This document shows positions 1 to 5,560 of a DNA stretch of 5,619 nt, piece by piece (within the stretch, counting starts at the first letter, position 1; each line of letters opens with the position of its first letter). The notes below the pieces were generated by a model. That model was not told where the DNA came from. It did not search any database and was given only the letters and a program-made list of their open reading frames with translations. This DNA is from Pseudodesulfovibrio sp. Lineage in GTDB: Bacteria > Desulfobacterota > Desulfovibrionia > Desulfovibrionales > Desulfovibrionaceae. Where the stretch lies: NCBI GenBank assembly GCA_022712815.1, contig JAFLJW010000326.1, positions 1-5,619 on the forward strand. The letters run 5' to 3'. The translations under genes and the position numbers were made by a program.

Positions 1-477
1 AAACGTGGATATACCGCCTTCGTTTTGAGCAAGATGTCTCGCCTTCAGGGAGCCTCCGGAATTCATACCGGGACCATGGGTTTTGGCAAGATGGAGGGCG
101 ACATGGCAGACAAAAACATGGCCTACATGATCGAAAGAGAAGAGGCCCAAGGGCCATACTTCAAGCAGAAATGGTACGGCATGAAAGCAACGACGCCGAT
201 GATTTCCGGGGGCATGAACGCTCTGAGGCTGCCCGGTTTCTTCGACAACCTTGGTCACTCCAATATTTGTCAGACGTCAGGTGGCGGTGCCTTTGGGCAT
301 ATTGACGGCCCCACAGCCGGAGCCCTGTCGCTCAGACAATCCCATGATGCCTGGGTGCGGGGTGTTGATCTGGTCGAATACGCCGAGGCACACAGAGAAT
401 TGGCCCGGGCGTTTGAATCATTCCCGCAGGATGCGGACCGATTCTACCCGAATTGGCGTGAACAACTCGGCCTTTAG
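1..477 (+). CDS. cbbM: Form II RuBisCO large subunit, C-terminal part (5' end outside window)
   Basis: Ribulose-1,5-bisphosphate carboxylase/oxygenase, form II, which fixes CO2 onto RuBP in the Calvin cycle or in nucleotide/pentose salvage. The frame is open from base 1 and reads KRGYTAFV at once, so the gene enters from the left. 158 residues are visible, about the last third of a protein that is usually about 460 residues. Visible active-site elements are the [13 protein letters not shown] segment, with the phosphate-binding His (64-66) and the loop 6 Lys (88-90). The SGGMNAL segment follows, with its Ser at 205-207, and then the SGGG phosphate-binding turn around 277-288. The wording closely follows Rhodospirillum rubrum CbbM through the end ([20 protein letters not shown]), which separates it from forms I, III and IV. 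The carbamylated Lys lies outside the window, so activity cannot be fully judged here, but nothing visible is damaged. cbbY follows 51 nt downstream on the same strand. Certainty is high. Confidence 0.96.
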   Translation, partial: KRGYTAFVLSKMSRLQGASGIHTGTMGFGKMEGDMADKNMAYMIEREEAQGPYFKQKWYGMKATTPMISGGMNALRLPGFFDNLGHSNICQTSGGGAFGHIDGPTAGALSLRQSHDAWVRGVDLVEYAEAHRELARAFESFPQDADRFYPNWREQLGL

Positions 478-485
478 TTTGAAGC

Positions 486-517
486 AGGGAGGGGGATACC
501 CCTCCCTTATTCTTTTT
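486..517 (+). terminator. Intrinsic terminator or attenuator between cbbM and cbbY
   Basis: A perfect 9-bp GC-rich hairpin has arms at 486-494 and 499-507 (AGGGAGGGG / CCCCTCCCT) and a GATA loop. The T-rich run TATTCTTTTT follows directly at 508-517. It begins 8 nt after the cbbM stop codon and ends just before the Shine-Dalgarno site of cbbY. Its place inside a probable operon suggests partial termination, or a processing/stability hairpin for the 3' end of the cbbM message. How much read-through occurs cannot be told from sequence. Confidence 0.75.
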
Positions 518-528
518 GGAGAGAAGTC

Positions 529-1248
529 GTGAAACTCGAAGCCATGATCTGGGATGTTGATGGTACGTTGGTCAACAGCGAAGAGTTGCATCGTTTCGCT
601 TTTAACAGGGCTTTCAAGGAGTTTGCTCTTGATTGGCGTTGGAGTCGTCGGACCTATCGCAAGCTTTTGGATGTCACGGGCGGCAAAGAGCGGATTCGTT
701 TTTACGTAAAACTATCAAGCATGAGCGAAGGATGTTTGGCGATCCCCCTGGAAGAACTGCATGCGCGGAAGACCGAGATATTCCATGACCGCATCCAAAA
801 CGGAGACCTTGCCCTCCGGCGGGGCGTCAAGACGGTCCTTGACCAAGCTCTGAATAATGGTTTTCGTCTTGCCATAGCCACGACAACGACCCTATCAAAC
901 GTCGAAACCTTGTTTGAGTCTGGCGTGCTGAGTTCGTGGCAGTGGGAAGTGGTTGTAGCCGGAGATCAAGTCGAAAGAAAAAAACCAGCACCCGATGTCT
1001 ATCTTGAGGCCTTGAGAAGGCTTAATCTTAGTCCAAAGAGATGTATTGCCGTCGAGGACTCCGAGAACGGATTGATGTCGGCCCTTGCTGCCGAGATCCC
1101 GACCATAATAACGACAAACGCCTATACGAGATATCAAAATTTTGATGGGGCGGTAGCAGTACTTGAAGATCTCGGCGAAACTACAAAGATGTTAGGGGTT
1201 GGGCATTTTGAAGCTTGGCACGCGGCTGCGCTAGCGTTGGTGCCTTGA
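529..1248 (+). CDS. cbbY: CbbY-type HAD phosphatase (xylulose-1,5-bisphosphate phosphatase)
   Basis: A HAD-superfamily sugar phosphatase of 239 residues, the usual CbbY length. HAD motif I is DVDGT with nucleophile Asp9 and acid/base Asp11. Motif II lies in the TTTT run at 118-121. Motif III is Lys151/152 in KKPAPD, and motif IV is VEDSENG with Glu176/Asp177. The cap domain carries the CbbY-specific stretch VTGGKERI (49-56), which separates it from generic phosphoglucomutase-like HADs. Characterised CbbY enzymes hydrolyse xylulose-1,5-bisphosphate, a tight-binding misfire product of RuBisCO, to xylulose-5-phosphate. Its place directly after cbbM fits that role. The start is GTG at 529, preceded by GGAGAG at 518-523 with 5 nt spacing. 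It probably shares the cbbM transcript through the hairpin at 486-517. The function is inferred from family and context. Confidence 0.93.
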   Translation: MKLEAMIWDVDGTLVNSEELHRFAFNRAFKEFALDWRWSRRTYRKLLDVTGGKERIRFYVKLSSMSEGCLAIPLEELHARKTEIFHDRIQNGDLALRRGVKTVLDQALNNGFRLAIATTTTLSNVETLFESGVLSSWQWEVVVAGDQVERKKPAPDVYLEALRRLNLSPKRCIAVEDSENGLMSALAAEIPTIITTNAYTRYQNFDGAVAVLEDLGETTKMLGVGHFEAWHAAALALVP

Positions 1249-1518
1249 GATTATATTGCAAATTCAAACCTGTGCGCTCCACCCCAGAATTCGACCACTC
1301 GCTAAGGTGAAATTTGCATCCTAAAAGGATCTCGGAAGGAGGTCTAATGCGCTGCAAATCCTGGACATAAAAGGAGCTTGCTTTAAGGTGGATTGATTGT
1401 GAGTCATAGTCTGACCAGTTAGCAACTTTATTGTCCTCCCACATCAATCAGAACTCCATTTATCGCAGAGCGTTAATTAGTAAGGTGACCTCGATTCTCA
1501 CAATTTTCCTACTGCATG
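1249..1518. other. Gap between convergent cbbY and chemoreceptor genes, no supported gene
   Basis: About 270 bp lie between the ends of cbbY (+) and the chemoreceptor gene (-). I see no convincing terminator for either gene. An imperfect inverted repeat is present at 1391-1401 and 1440-1449 (GATTGATTGTG / CACATCAATC) with a 38-nt loop. A very good Shine-Dalgarno sequence, AAGGAGGT (1336-1343), precedes an ATG at 1347 but opens only a 7-codon frame (MRCKSWT). A - strand frame running through the gap into the end of cbbY encodes an unrecognised peptide and is not accepted as a gene. The stretch may be decayed sequence. Confidence 0.5.
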
Positions 1519-3087
1519 CTACGTATCCAGATTGACTCCGTTCGTAGCGGTAACCTCCGGCAAAGAGCTTGCGGACTGCCGTACCACCGTCACCACGGTC
1601 GGCTGTCCGTCTCCTCCGAACCTTTTCAGGATACCGGTTAAATGCTCAGCCTGGGAAGATAGATCCTGCGCCGTCCCTGCGGTCTGTTCCGAAACTGTGG
1701 CGTTGCGTTGAATGACTTCATCCAATGCCTGGATGGCTATATTGACTTGAGAGGCTCCGGCATTCTGCTCGTTGCTGGCCTGATTGATCTCCTGAACCAA
1801 CTCTGCGGTCTTTTCGATGTCCGGAACCAGTTTCGTCAGCATGCTTCCAGCTTTTTCTGCCACCTCCACACTGCTTACTGAAAGATTGCTGATCTCCGTG
1901 GCGGCCATACCGCTTCGTTCTGCCAGCTTGCGAACCTCGGCGGCGACCACCGCAAACCCCTTGCCGTGCTCACCGGCCCTGGCCGCTTCAATGGCCGCAT
2001 TGAGTGCCAACAGGTTGGTCTGTCTGGCTATCTCTTCGATAATGGATATCTTTTCTGCAATCTCTCTCATGGCGTCCACAGTATGCGCCACGGCCTCTCC
2101 GCATTCAGTAGCCCTACCGCCAGAATCTCTGGCAATGAGATCAGTGTTTTTTGCATTTTCCGCATTCTGGCCAATATTGCTTGCCATCTGGTCCATGGAA
2201 GCAGATATTTCTTCCACGCTGGCAGCTTGTTGAGATGCCCCTCTTGATATCTCGTCCGTCGATACGGATAAGTTGTCGCTACAAGAACTCACCTTTTCAG
2301 ACACCGCTACAATCTCGCGAATCACGCCCGTCAACTTGGCGGTCATGGCACGTACGGCATCGGCCAAATGTCCCAATTCGTCCGAACGTTCAAATCCAAG
2401 TTCACCCGAATAATAAATATCCCTGTCGACCTCTGTGGCCCAGTTTAAAACTCGACCGGTATCTTTAACCACACTCCGCAGCAGATAGTTGGCCGCCAGG
2501 ACAAGGCATATCAGCAGCAAAAGGGAAATAGCGCTGATCCACGTCACCTGACCAATAGCGGTATCCATCTCCATGATCAGCCCTGATTCCATCTTTATGA
2601 AGCGGTCATTGAGGACTGTAAACCCTTCAAATGCGGGGTTGTCACTGATCTTGACCACCCCGTCCACTTCTTCGGGGGTTTTGCCTTGGGCCCACATTTT
2701 TTCAACAAGGGCCACATTCGAGAAATAGTTCTGCATCACACCCTTGATCTTATCCAAGGCCTGATTTTCAGCAGAAGTCAGGCCCAGCTCTCTGTACTCA
2801 TCAAGATAGCCCAAAATATTTGCCTGGTTCTTCTTGATCCGATCCTTGTACTTGGATTGACCACGCAGGACGTAGTTCTTGAAATTATGGATAATTCCAC
2901 CGTATCCAAACTGACCCTTGATTTGCATGAGCAATTTCTGCCGGGCCACGGCGTTGGATGTATACACATTCCAATCACGATTCACATTGTTCAACGACCT
3001 GGCCATGAGCGGCAGGGAGACTAGAATGACTCCAATGCACACAGCTACGCTGATTTTCATTTTGCTGTTAAGTGATAAGTTGATCAT
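1519..3087 (-). CDS. Methyl-accepting chemotaxis protein, two membrane segments, helical sensor domain
   Basis: A transmembrane chemoreceptor of 522 residues that relays ligand or energy signals to CheA/CheW. Order: membrane segment about 10-29; periplasmic sensor about 30-179, predicted all-helical, with the motif [10 protein letters not shown] at 66-75; second membrane segment about 180-203; HAMP-like linker 204-260; cytoplasmic signalling coiled coil about 260-489. The highly conserved hairpin tip lies at 351-392 ([19 protein letters not shown] then [18 protein letters not shown]). QQAASVEE near 290 looks like a methylation helix. The C-terminus ends in LDT with no NWETF-type CheR/CheB tether. 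The frame can be extended upstream to a TTG at 3120. I chose ATG at 3085-3087 because AGAGGG lies 6 nt before it and it puts the membrane helix near the N-terminus. The gene appears monocistronic with its own promoter. The ligand is unknown, and no other che genes are visible. Confidence 0.94.
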   Translation of the reverse strand: MINLSLNSKMKISVAVCIGVILVSLPLMARSLNNVNRDWNVYTSNAVARQKLLMQIKGQFGYGGIIHNFKNYVLRGQSKYKDRIKKNQANILGYLDEYRELGLTSAENQALDKIKGVMQNYFSNVALVEKMWAQGKTPEEVDGVVKISDNPAFEGFTVLNDRFIKMESGLIMEMDTAIGQVTWISAISLLLLICLVLAANYLLRSVVKDTGRVLNWATEVDRDIYYSGELGFERSDELGHLADAVRAMTAKLTGVIREIVAVSEKVSSCSDNLSVSTDEISRGASQQAASVEEISASMDQMASNIGQNAENAKNTDLIARDSGGRATECGEAVAHTVDAMREIAEKISIIEEIARQTNLLALNAAIEAARAGEHGKGFAVVAAEVRKLAERSGMAATEISNLSVSSVEVAEKAGSMLTKLVPDIEKTAELVQEINQASNEQNAGASQVNIAIQALDEVIQRNATVSEQTAGTAQDLSSQAEHLTGILKRFGGDGQPTVVTVVRQSASSLPEVTATNGVNLDT

Positions 3088-3093
3088 ATGCAT

Positions 3094-3099
3094 CCCTCT
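3094..3099 (-). promoter_or_regulatory. Ribosome binding site that sets the chemoreceptor start
   Basis: AGAGGG read on the - strand, 6 nt before the ATG at 3087-3085. A second in-frame ATG directly abuts the GGG and is too close to use it, and the TTG at 3120 has no comparable site. This fixes the 522-residue form as the best start. Confidence 0.65.
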
Positions 3100-3167
3100 G
3101 ATTTCGAGTGTTGGCCGCAAAATTGCCCCTACCCATTATCCATACTTATATTCCTATGGAATTGAAT

Positions 3168-3197
3168 ATTATAATCTCATCCAGCCTGTTTGTTCAA
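3168..3197 (-). promoter_or_regulatory. Sigma-70 type promoter of the chemoreceptor gene
   Basis: On the - strand, the -35 box TTGAAC (3192-3197) and -10 box TATAAT (3168-3173) are separated by 18 bp, matching the consensus at 5 of 6 and 6 of 6 positions. Transcription would start near 3161, giving a leader of about 74 nt before the ATG at 3087. The -35 overlaps one arm of an inverted repeat (TCAAATAA 3194-3201 / TTATTTGA 3225-3232), a possible operator. It looks like a housekeeping promoter rather than a flagellar sigma-28 one. Confidence 0.6.
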
Positions 3198-3300
3198 ATA
3201 AATCAAACGCTATTCAGCATATTGTTATTTGATGGGTATGATTTCCAGCATGCCCGGGAAGAACATCTTGACGAGTCTTGCGGAAAACAGGGACACCATC

Positions 3301-3335
3301 AAAAAAGGCCCCGGACTTTCGTCCGGGGCCTTTTT
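3301..3335 (-). terminator. Strong bidirectional intrinsic terminator
   Basis: A perfect 10-bp GC-rich stem (arms 3307-3316 and 3321-3330, GGCCCCGGAC / GTCCGGGGCC) has a 4-nt loop. It is flanked by six A on the left and five T on the right. On the - strand this reads hairpin then TTTTTT, and it starts 22-28 nt after the stop of the small membrane protein gene, so it is best read as that gene's terminator. It also isolates the chemoreceptor promoter from read-through. It would work on the + strand too, but no + strand gene is seen just upstream. Confidence 0.9.
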
Positions 3336-3357
3336 GTATAATATATAAACTAAATGC

Positions 3358-3846
3358 CTAAATATACAAACACTTGAAGTTCTGTTTCACATCCGGGAAA
3401 CGTTTGAATTCTTCATATTCCTTGGCGGCCTTGTTCATATACCTGACCATTTGCGGCACCAGATCACCACGAGCTGTCTTCCGGCTCCACGAACGAACCT
3501 CGCACTCGTCGTTGGTCTCGAGGACCATGGCCCAGACCAAAACGGTCTTGGTGGTTATGCCCCTGAAACCATCTTTGACATCCAGATATAGATCTACCTG
3601 ATCGAAGGTCGCCTTGTGCGTGGCAACAGCCCGGTTGATCTTCCTTATCTCCCCCTTGGAGAGATTCAGATCGGCCAGCTTGACCGTTCCCATGACGGAA
3701 ACAATACCCGATAGCCCACCGTTACTGGAACCCTTTCCATCAAGCACACCTGTCTTGAAAATGACAAGACCGGCCATGGTAAGGAACAACACCAGTATAA
3801 CGCTGGTCTTGAAAAATGTATTAATGCTTGAACTTTTATTTGTCAT
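3358..3846 (-). CDS. Small membrane-anchored protein of unknown function
   Basis: Not recognised. The product is 162 residues: a short polar N-terminus, one hydrophobic helix at about 13-31 (FKTSVILVLFLTMAGLVIF), a Gly/Ser-rich linker (about 37-48), then a soluble domain of about 110 residues. With positives before the helix (Lys4, Lys13) and no clear signal-peptidase site, it is probably anchored with the domain outside the cytoplasm. The domain alternates a charged helix (LSKGEIRKINRAVATHK, 62-78), likely strands (QVDLYLDV, KTVLVWAMVLE) and a charged C-terminal helix. It has two cysteines, Cys115 and Cys159, which could pair. The frame extends upstream to 3972, but that part is leader sequence without protein-like character. 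I chose ATG 3846-3844 for the membrane helix position and a GGGGG stretch 10 nt upstream, although that spacing is long. It is divergent from the HD-GYP gene and has its own terminator at 3301-3335. Confidence 0.75.
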   Translation of the reverse strand: MTNKSSSINTFFKTSVILVLFLTMAGLVIFKTGVLDGKGSSNGGLSGIVSVMGTVKLADLNLSKGEIRKINRAVATHKATFDQVDLYLDVKDGFRGITTKTVLVWAMVLETNDECEVRSWSRKTARGDLVPQMVRYMNKAAKEYEEFKRFPDVKQNFKCLYI

Positions 3847-3947
3847 GAAGTTGCAACCCCCATAAAAACGTTTTTTCCCACCCAAATATTGTGGAAATAC
3901 GCTCATCGGAGGGACTGGTAAAACATTTGAAAACTCTTGGCAATGGG

Positions 3948-4004
3948 GTTTTCGGGCGAAAAATAAGCCCAAACACGCAAGCCTCCGATCTTACCGGAGA
4001 AAAC
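3948..4004 (-). promoter_or_regulatory. Candidate structured 5' leader RNA of the small membrane protein gene
   Basis: Read on the - strand, the sequence folds as a closed unit. P1 pairs GTTTTC (4004-3999) with GAAAAC (3953-3948). P2 is CTCCG (3999-3995) with CGGAG (3987-3983) and a 7-nt loop. P3 is GGGC (3970-3967) with GCCC (3957-3954), abutting P1, with a 9-nt loop. P1 and P2 share base 3999, so one is a pair shorter. A 12-nt joining strand (GCTTGCGTGTTT) links P2 and P3. The predicted transcription start (about 4003) falls at the 5' edge of P1. Downstream, CCTCCGAT (3912-3905) can pair with ATCGGAGG (3989-3982), excluding P2, which is a switch-like arrangement. I cannot assign it to a known riboswitch class. 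Confidence 0.35.
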
Positions 4005-4009
4005 TTTAA

Positions 4010-4038
4010 AATATATACTATTTTTTTTGCTCTTGCAA
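4010..4038 (-). promoter_or_regulatory. Putative promoter of the small membrane protein gene
   Basis: On the - strand, TTGCAA (4033-4038) and TATATT (4010-4015) are separated by 17 bp, matching sigma-70 consensus at 4 of 6 and 5 of 6 positions. The start would be near 4003, making a leader of about 157 nt. A run of eight A (4048-4055) sits at about -45 to -52, where an UP element would be, and a second A run lies in the spacer. Confidence 0.45.
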
Positions 4039-4193
4039 CTAACATACTTTTTTTTGCAGCCGGAATTTTTCCCCAATTTCAAAACCCAAGAACTGCCACA
4101 GCTTTACAGCTCAAGGCATTGGCACCCATCCTCGCACCTGCGAAAGATCACTCAAAAAAACTGATAAGCCTTTTGAGTCATGCAATTATCCTG

Positions 4194-4229
4194 ATTTACG
4201 ACCATTCAGGGTATTGTCTATTTACGACC
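4194..4229. repeat. 10-bp direct repeat at the HD-GYP promoter
   Basis: ATTTACGACC occurs exactly at 4194-4203 and again at 4220-4229, 26 bp apart start to start, about two and a half helical turns. The second copy fills the start of the spacer between the proposed -35 and -10 boxes, and the first lies just upstream of the -35. This is the layout of a paired regulator site, but no known regulator consensus is recognised. Confidence 0.5.
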
Positions 4230-4242
4230 GATACTGTAAAAT
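4214..4242 (+). promoter_or_regulatory. Putative promoter of the HD-GYP gene
   Basis: TTGTCT (4214-4219) and TAAAAT (4237-4242) have a 17-bp spacer, matching sigma-70 consensus at 4 of 6 and 5 of 6 positions. The start would be near 4249, giving a short leader of about 18 nt to the ATG at 4267. That leader contains the GGTGA ribosome binding site. Confidence 0.45.
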
Positions 4243-4253
4243 AAGCACAGTAT

Positions 4254-4258
4254 GGTGA
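4254..4258 (+). promoter_or_regulatory. Ribosome binding site that sets the HD-GYP start
   Basis: GGTGA lies 8 nt before the ATG at 4267. The earlier in-frame ATG at 4252 overlaps this site and has no Shine-Dalgarno sequence of its own, so the later start is preferred. Confidence 0.5.
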
Positions 4259-4266
4259 CTATTAAT

Positions 4267-5535
4267 ATGCCGGAATACCGCATCTCGGTGGATCAACTCC
4301 GACCGGGCGTTTTTATTCGACTGGAAAAAACCAGTTGGTTTGATCATCCTTTTCTGTTCAACAACTTCAAGATCAAGGATGACAAGCAGATCGCCCTGCT
4401 CAAGAAACTGGGGATCACCAAGCTAATCTGCATCCCGGAAAAGAGCGATGTCCTCCCCCTGCGCCCGACTGAGAAACGCACGCAAAAAGTTGAAGAGGAA
4501 GAAAAGAATCTTTCCCAGGAGACTATCGACCACCTGTGGGAGGTCAAACGGGAACGAACCGAGCGACTCAAAGAAAAAAAATTACACATCGCCGAATGCG
4601 AAGAACGGTTCTCCGCCTGCATCAAGACTTTCAATAACATCCTCAAAGGCATGCTCAGCGGCAATTTTCATTCGGTGGAAGAGGCCCTGGCCTTTGTGGA
4701 CCGCCTGTCCGAATACTTTCTGGCCGACCGTGAATCCACCCTGCATCTCATGAACATCATGGATCAGGCTGAATCTGCCTATTCACACCCCATGAACGTG
4801 GCCGTGCTATCCATGATGGTCGGCAAAGAAGCCGGACTCGACCGCGAAGACATGACTATCCTTGGTATGGGTGCGCTCTTCCACGATATAGGCAAATCCC
4901 GCATCCCAAAAAAGATCCTGAAAAAACGCGGCGAACTGACCAAACCGGAACAGCAGATCATTGCCCAGCATTCAGCCTTTGGCGCAAGCATGTTGACTGA
5001 CATAGACATTTTCCCCAAGGCTGCGGCCCGTATCGTGGCCCACCACCATGAGCGCATGGATGGTTCCGGTGAACCGGAACATCTCAAGGGTGATGCCATC
5101 GACAAACTGGCTCGCATTGTGGCCATTGCCGATGCCTATGACAATCATTGCAACCACCCTGCCCCCACCAAGTCACTGACGCCGTACCTCGCTCTTTCCT
5201 ACATGTTTGGACAACAAAAACAGCTTTTCGATGTGGAAGTGCTGGCGTTATTCATCCGCTGCCTGGGTGTGTACCCGCCGGGTACTGTTGTGCAGTTGTC
5301 AAACGGAGCCATTGGGATGGTCATGTCCGTGAATCCAAAAAACCAGCTCAATCCGAGTATTGTCCTGTACGATCCGGGCGTGCCGAAAAAGGAAGCCTTG
5401 ATCGTTGATCCGGCGGACGAGCCAGACCTGAGGGTCGAGAAGTCAATCCGGCTGGCACATTTACCGCAAGAAATCTTCGAATATCTTTCGCCCAGAGCGA
5501 GAATCACGTACTTCATTGACCCCCACGGGGCCTGA
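4267..5535 (+). CDS. HD-GYP family protein with N-terminal DUF3391, variant GEP signature (predicted c-di-GMP phosphodiesterase)
   Basis: A cytoplasmic protein of 422 residues. It has a DUF3391-like domain at about 3-60 (ISVDQLRPGVFIRL at the start), a charged helical linker at about 65-112 and an HD-GYP domain at about 160-335. A C-terminal part follows, about 336-420, with YPPGTVVQLSNGAIGMV typical of HD-GYP tails. HD-GYP enzymes hydrolyse c-di-GMP with a di- or tri-metal centre. Metal-site residues appear complete: His174, His206/Asp207 with Lys210 (HDIGK), His235, His260/His261 (HHE) and Asp289 (IADAYD). The signature HHExxDGxGYP is changed to HHERMDGSGEP, with Glu269 for Tyr. The usual RPYR stretch after Asp289 is replaced by HPAPTKSLTPYLAL. 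I chose ATG 4267 for its GGTGA site; the frame also opens at ATG 4252 (427 residues). Activity is likely from the ligands but unproven. It is divergent from the small membrane protein gene. Confidence 0.92.
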   Translation: MPEYRISVDQLRPGVFIRLEKTSWFDHPFLFNNFKIKDDKQIALLKKLGITKLICIPEKSDVLPLRPTEKRTQKVEEEEKNLSQETIDHLWEVKRERTERLKEKKLHIAECEERFSACIKTFNNILKGMLSGNFHSVEEALAFVDRLSEYFLADRESTLHLMNIMDQAESAYSHPMNVAVLSMMVGKEAGLDREDMTILGMGALFHDIGKSRIPKKILKKRGELTKPEQQIIAQHSAFGASMLTDIDIFPKAAARIVAHHHERMDGSGEPEHLKGDAIDKLARIVAIADAYDNHCNHPAPTKSLTPYLALSYMFGQQKQLFDVEVLALFIRCLGVYPPGTVVQLSNGAIGMVMSVNPKNQLNPSIVLYDPGVPKKEALIVDPADEPDLRVEKSIRLAHLPQEIFEYLSPRARITYFIDPHGA

Positions 5536-5560
5536 TTCTTTCTTATTTTCAAAAAAATCA

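Larger units (their letters stand above)
3847..4266. other. Signal-rich divergent intergenic region
   Basis: About 420 bp lie between the divergent small membrane protein (-) and HD-GYP (+) genes. Promoters and the leader RNA are listed separately. Other structure includes a perfect palindrome AAAAACGTTTTT at 3864-3875 and an 8-bp inverted repeat ACTCAAAA (4150-4157) / TTTTGAGT (4171-4178) with a 13-nt loop. Two identical TTTTTTTTGC runs (4021-4030, 4048-4057) start 27 bp apart. A + strand frame across the region (3891-4244, GTG start) is low in protein character and lacks a ribosome binding site, so I do not call it a gene. Confidence 0.6.

Noticed and set aside
1256..1285. tRNA/tmRNA-like 3' end (TTCAAAC ... 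GCTCCACC), possible integration scar
   Set aside because: The bases flanking the TTCAAAC loop do not pair, and no acceptor or other arm exists upstream.
1181..1447. 88-codon - strand frame after the chemoreceptor gene, overlapping the end of cbbY
   Set aside because: It overlaps a secure gene on the other strand, has only a weak ribosome binding site, and the peptide is unrecognised.
3238..3348. 36-codon + strand frame (MISSMPGKNILTSL...) ahead of the bidirectional terminator
   Set aside because: It runs through the terminator hairpin, has no Shine-Dalgarno site and no recognisable relative. A small RNA here is possible but unsupported.
3847..3972. N-terminal 42-codon extension of the small membrane protein
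   Set aside because: The extension reads through predicted leader RNA and pushes the membrane helix deep into the protein. The ATG at 3846 is the better start.
4109..4127. Sigma-54 promoter (TTGGCAC ... TCGCAC)
   Set aside because: The GG-to-GC distance is 13 rather than 12 bp and the -12 element is poor.
3891..4244. 117-codon + strand frame upstream of the HD-GYP gene (GTG start)
   Set aside because: No ribosome binding site. The composition follows AT-rich regulatory DNA, and it covers promoters and the structured leader.
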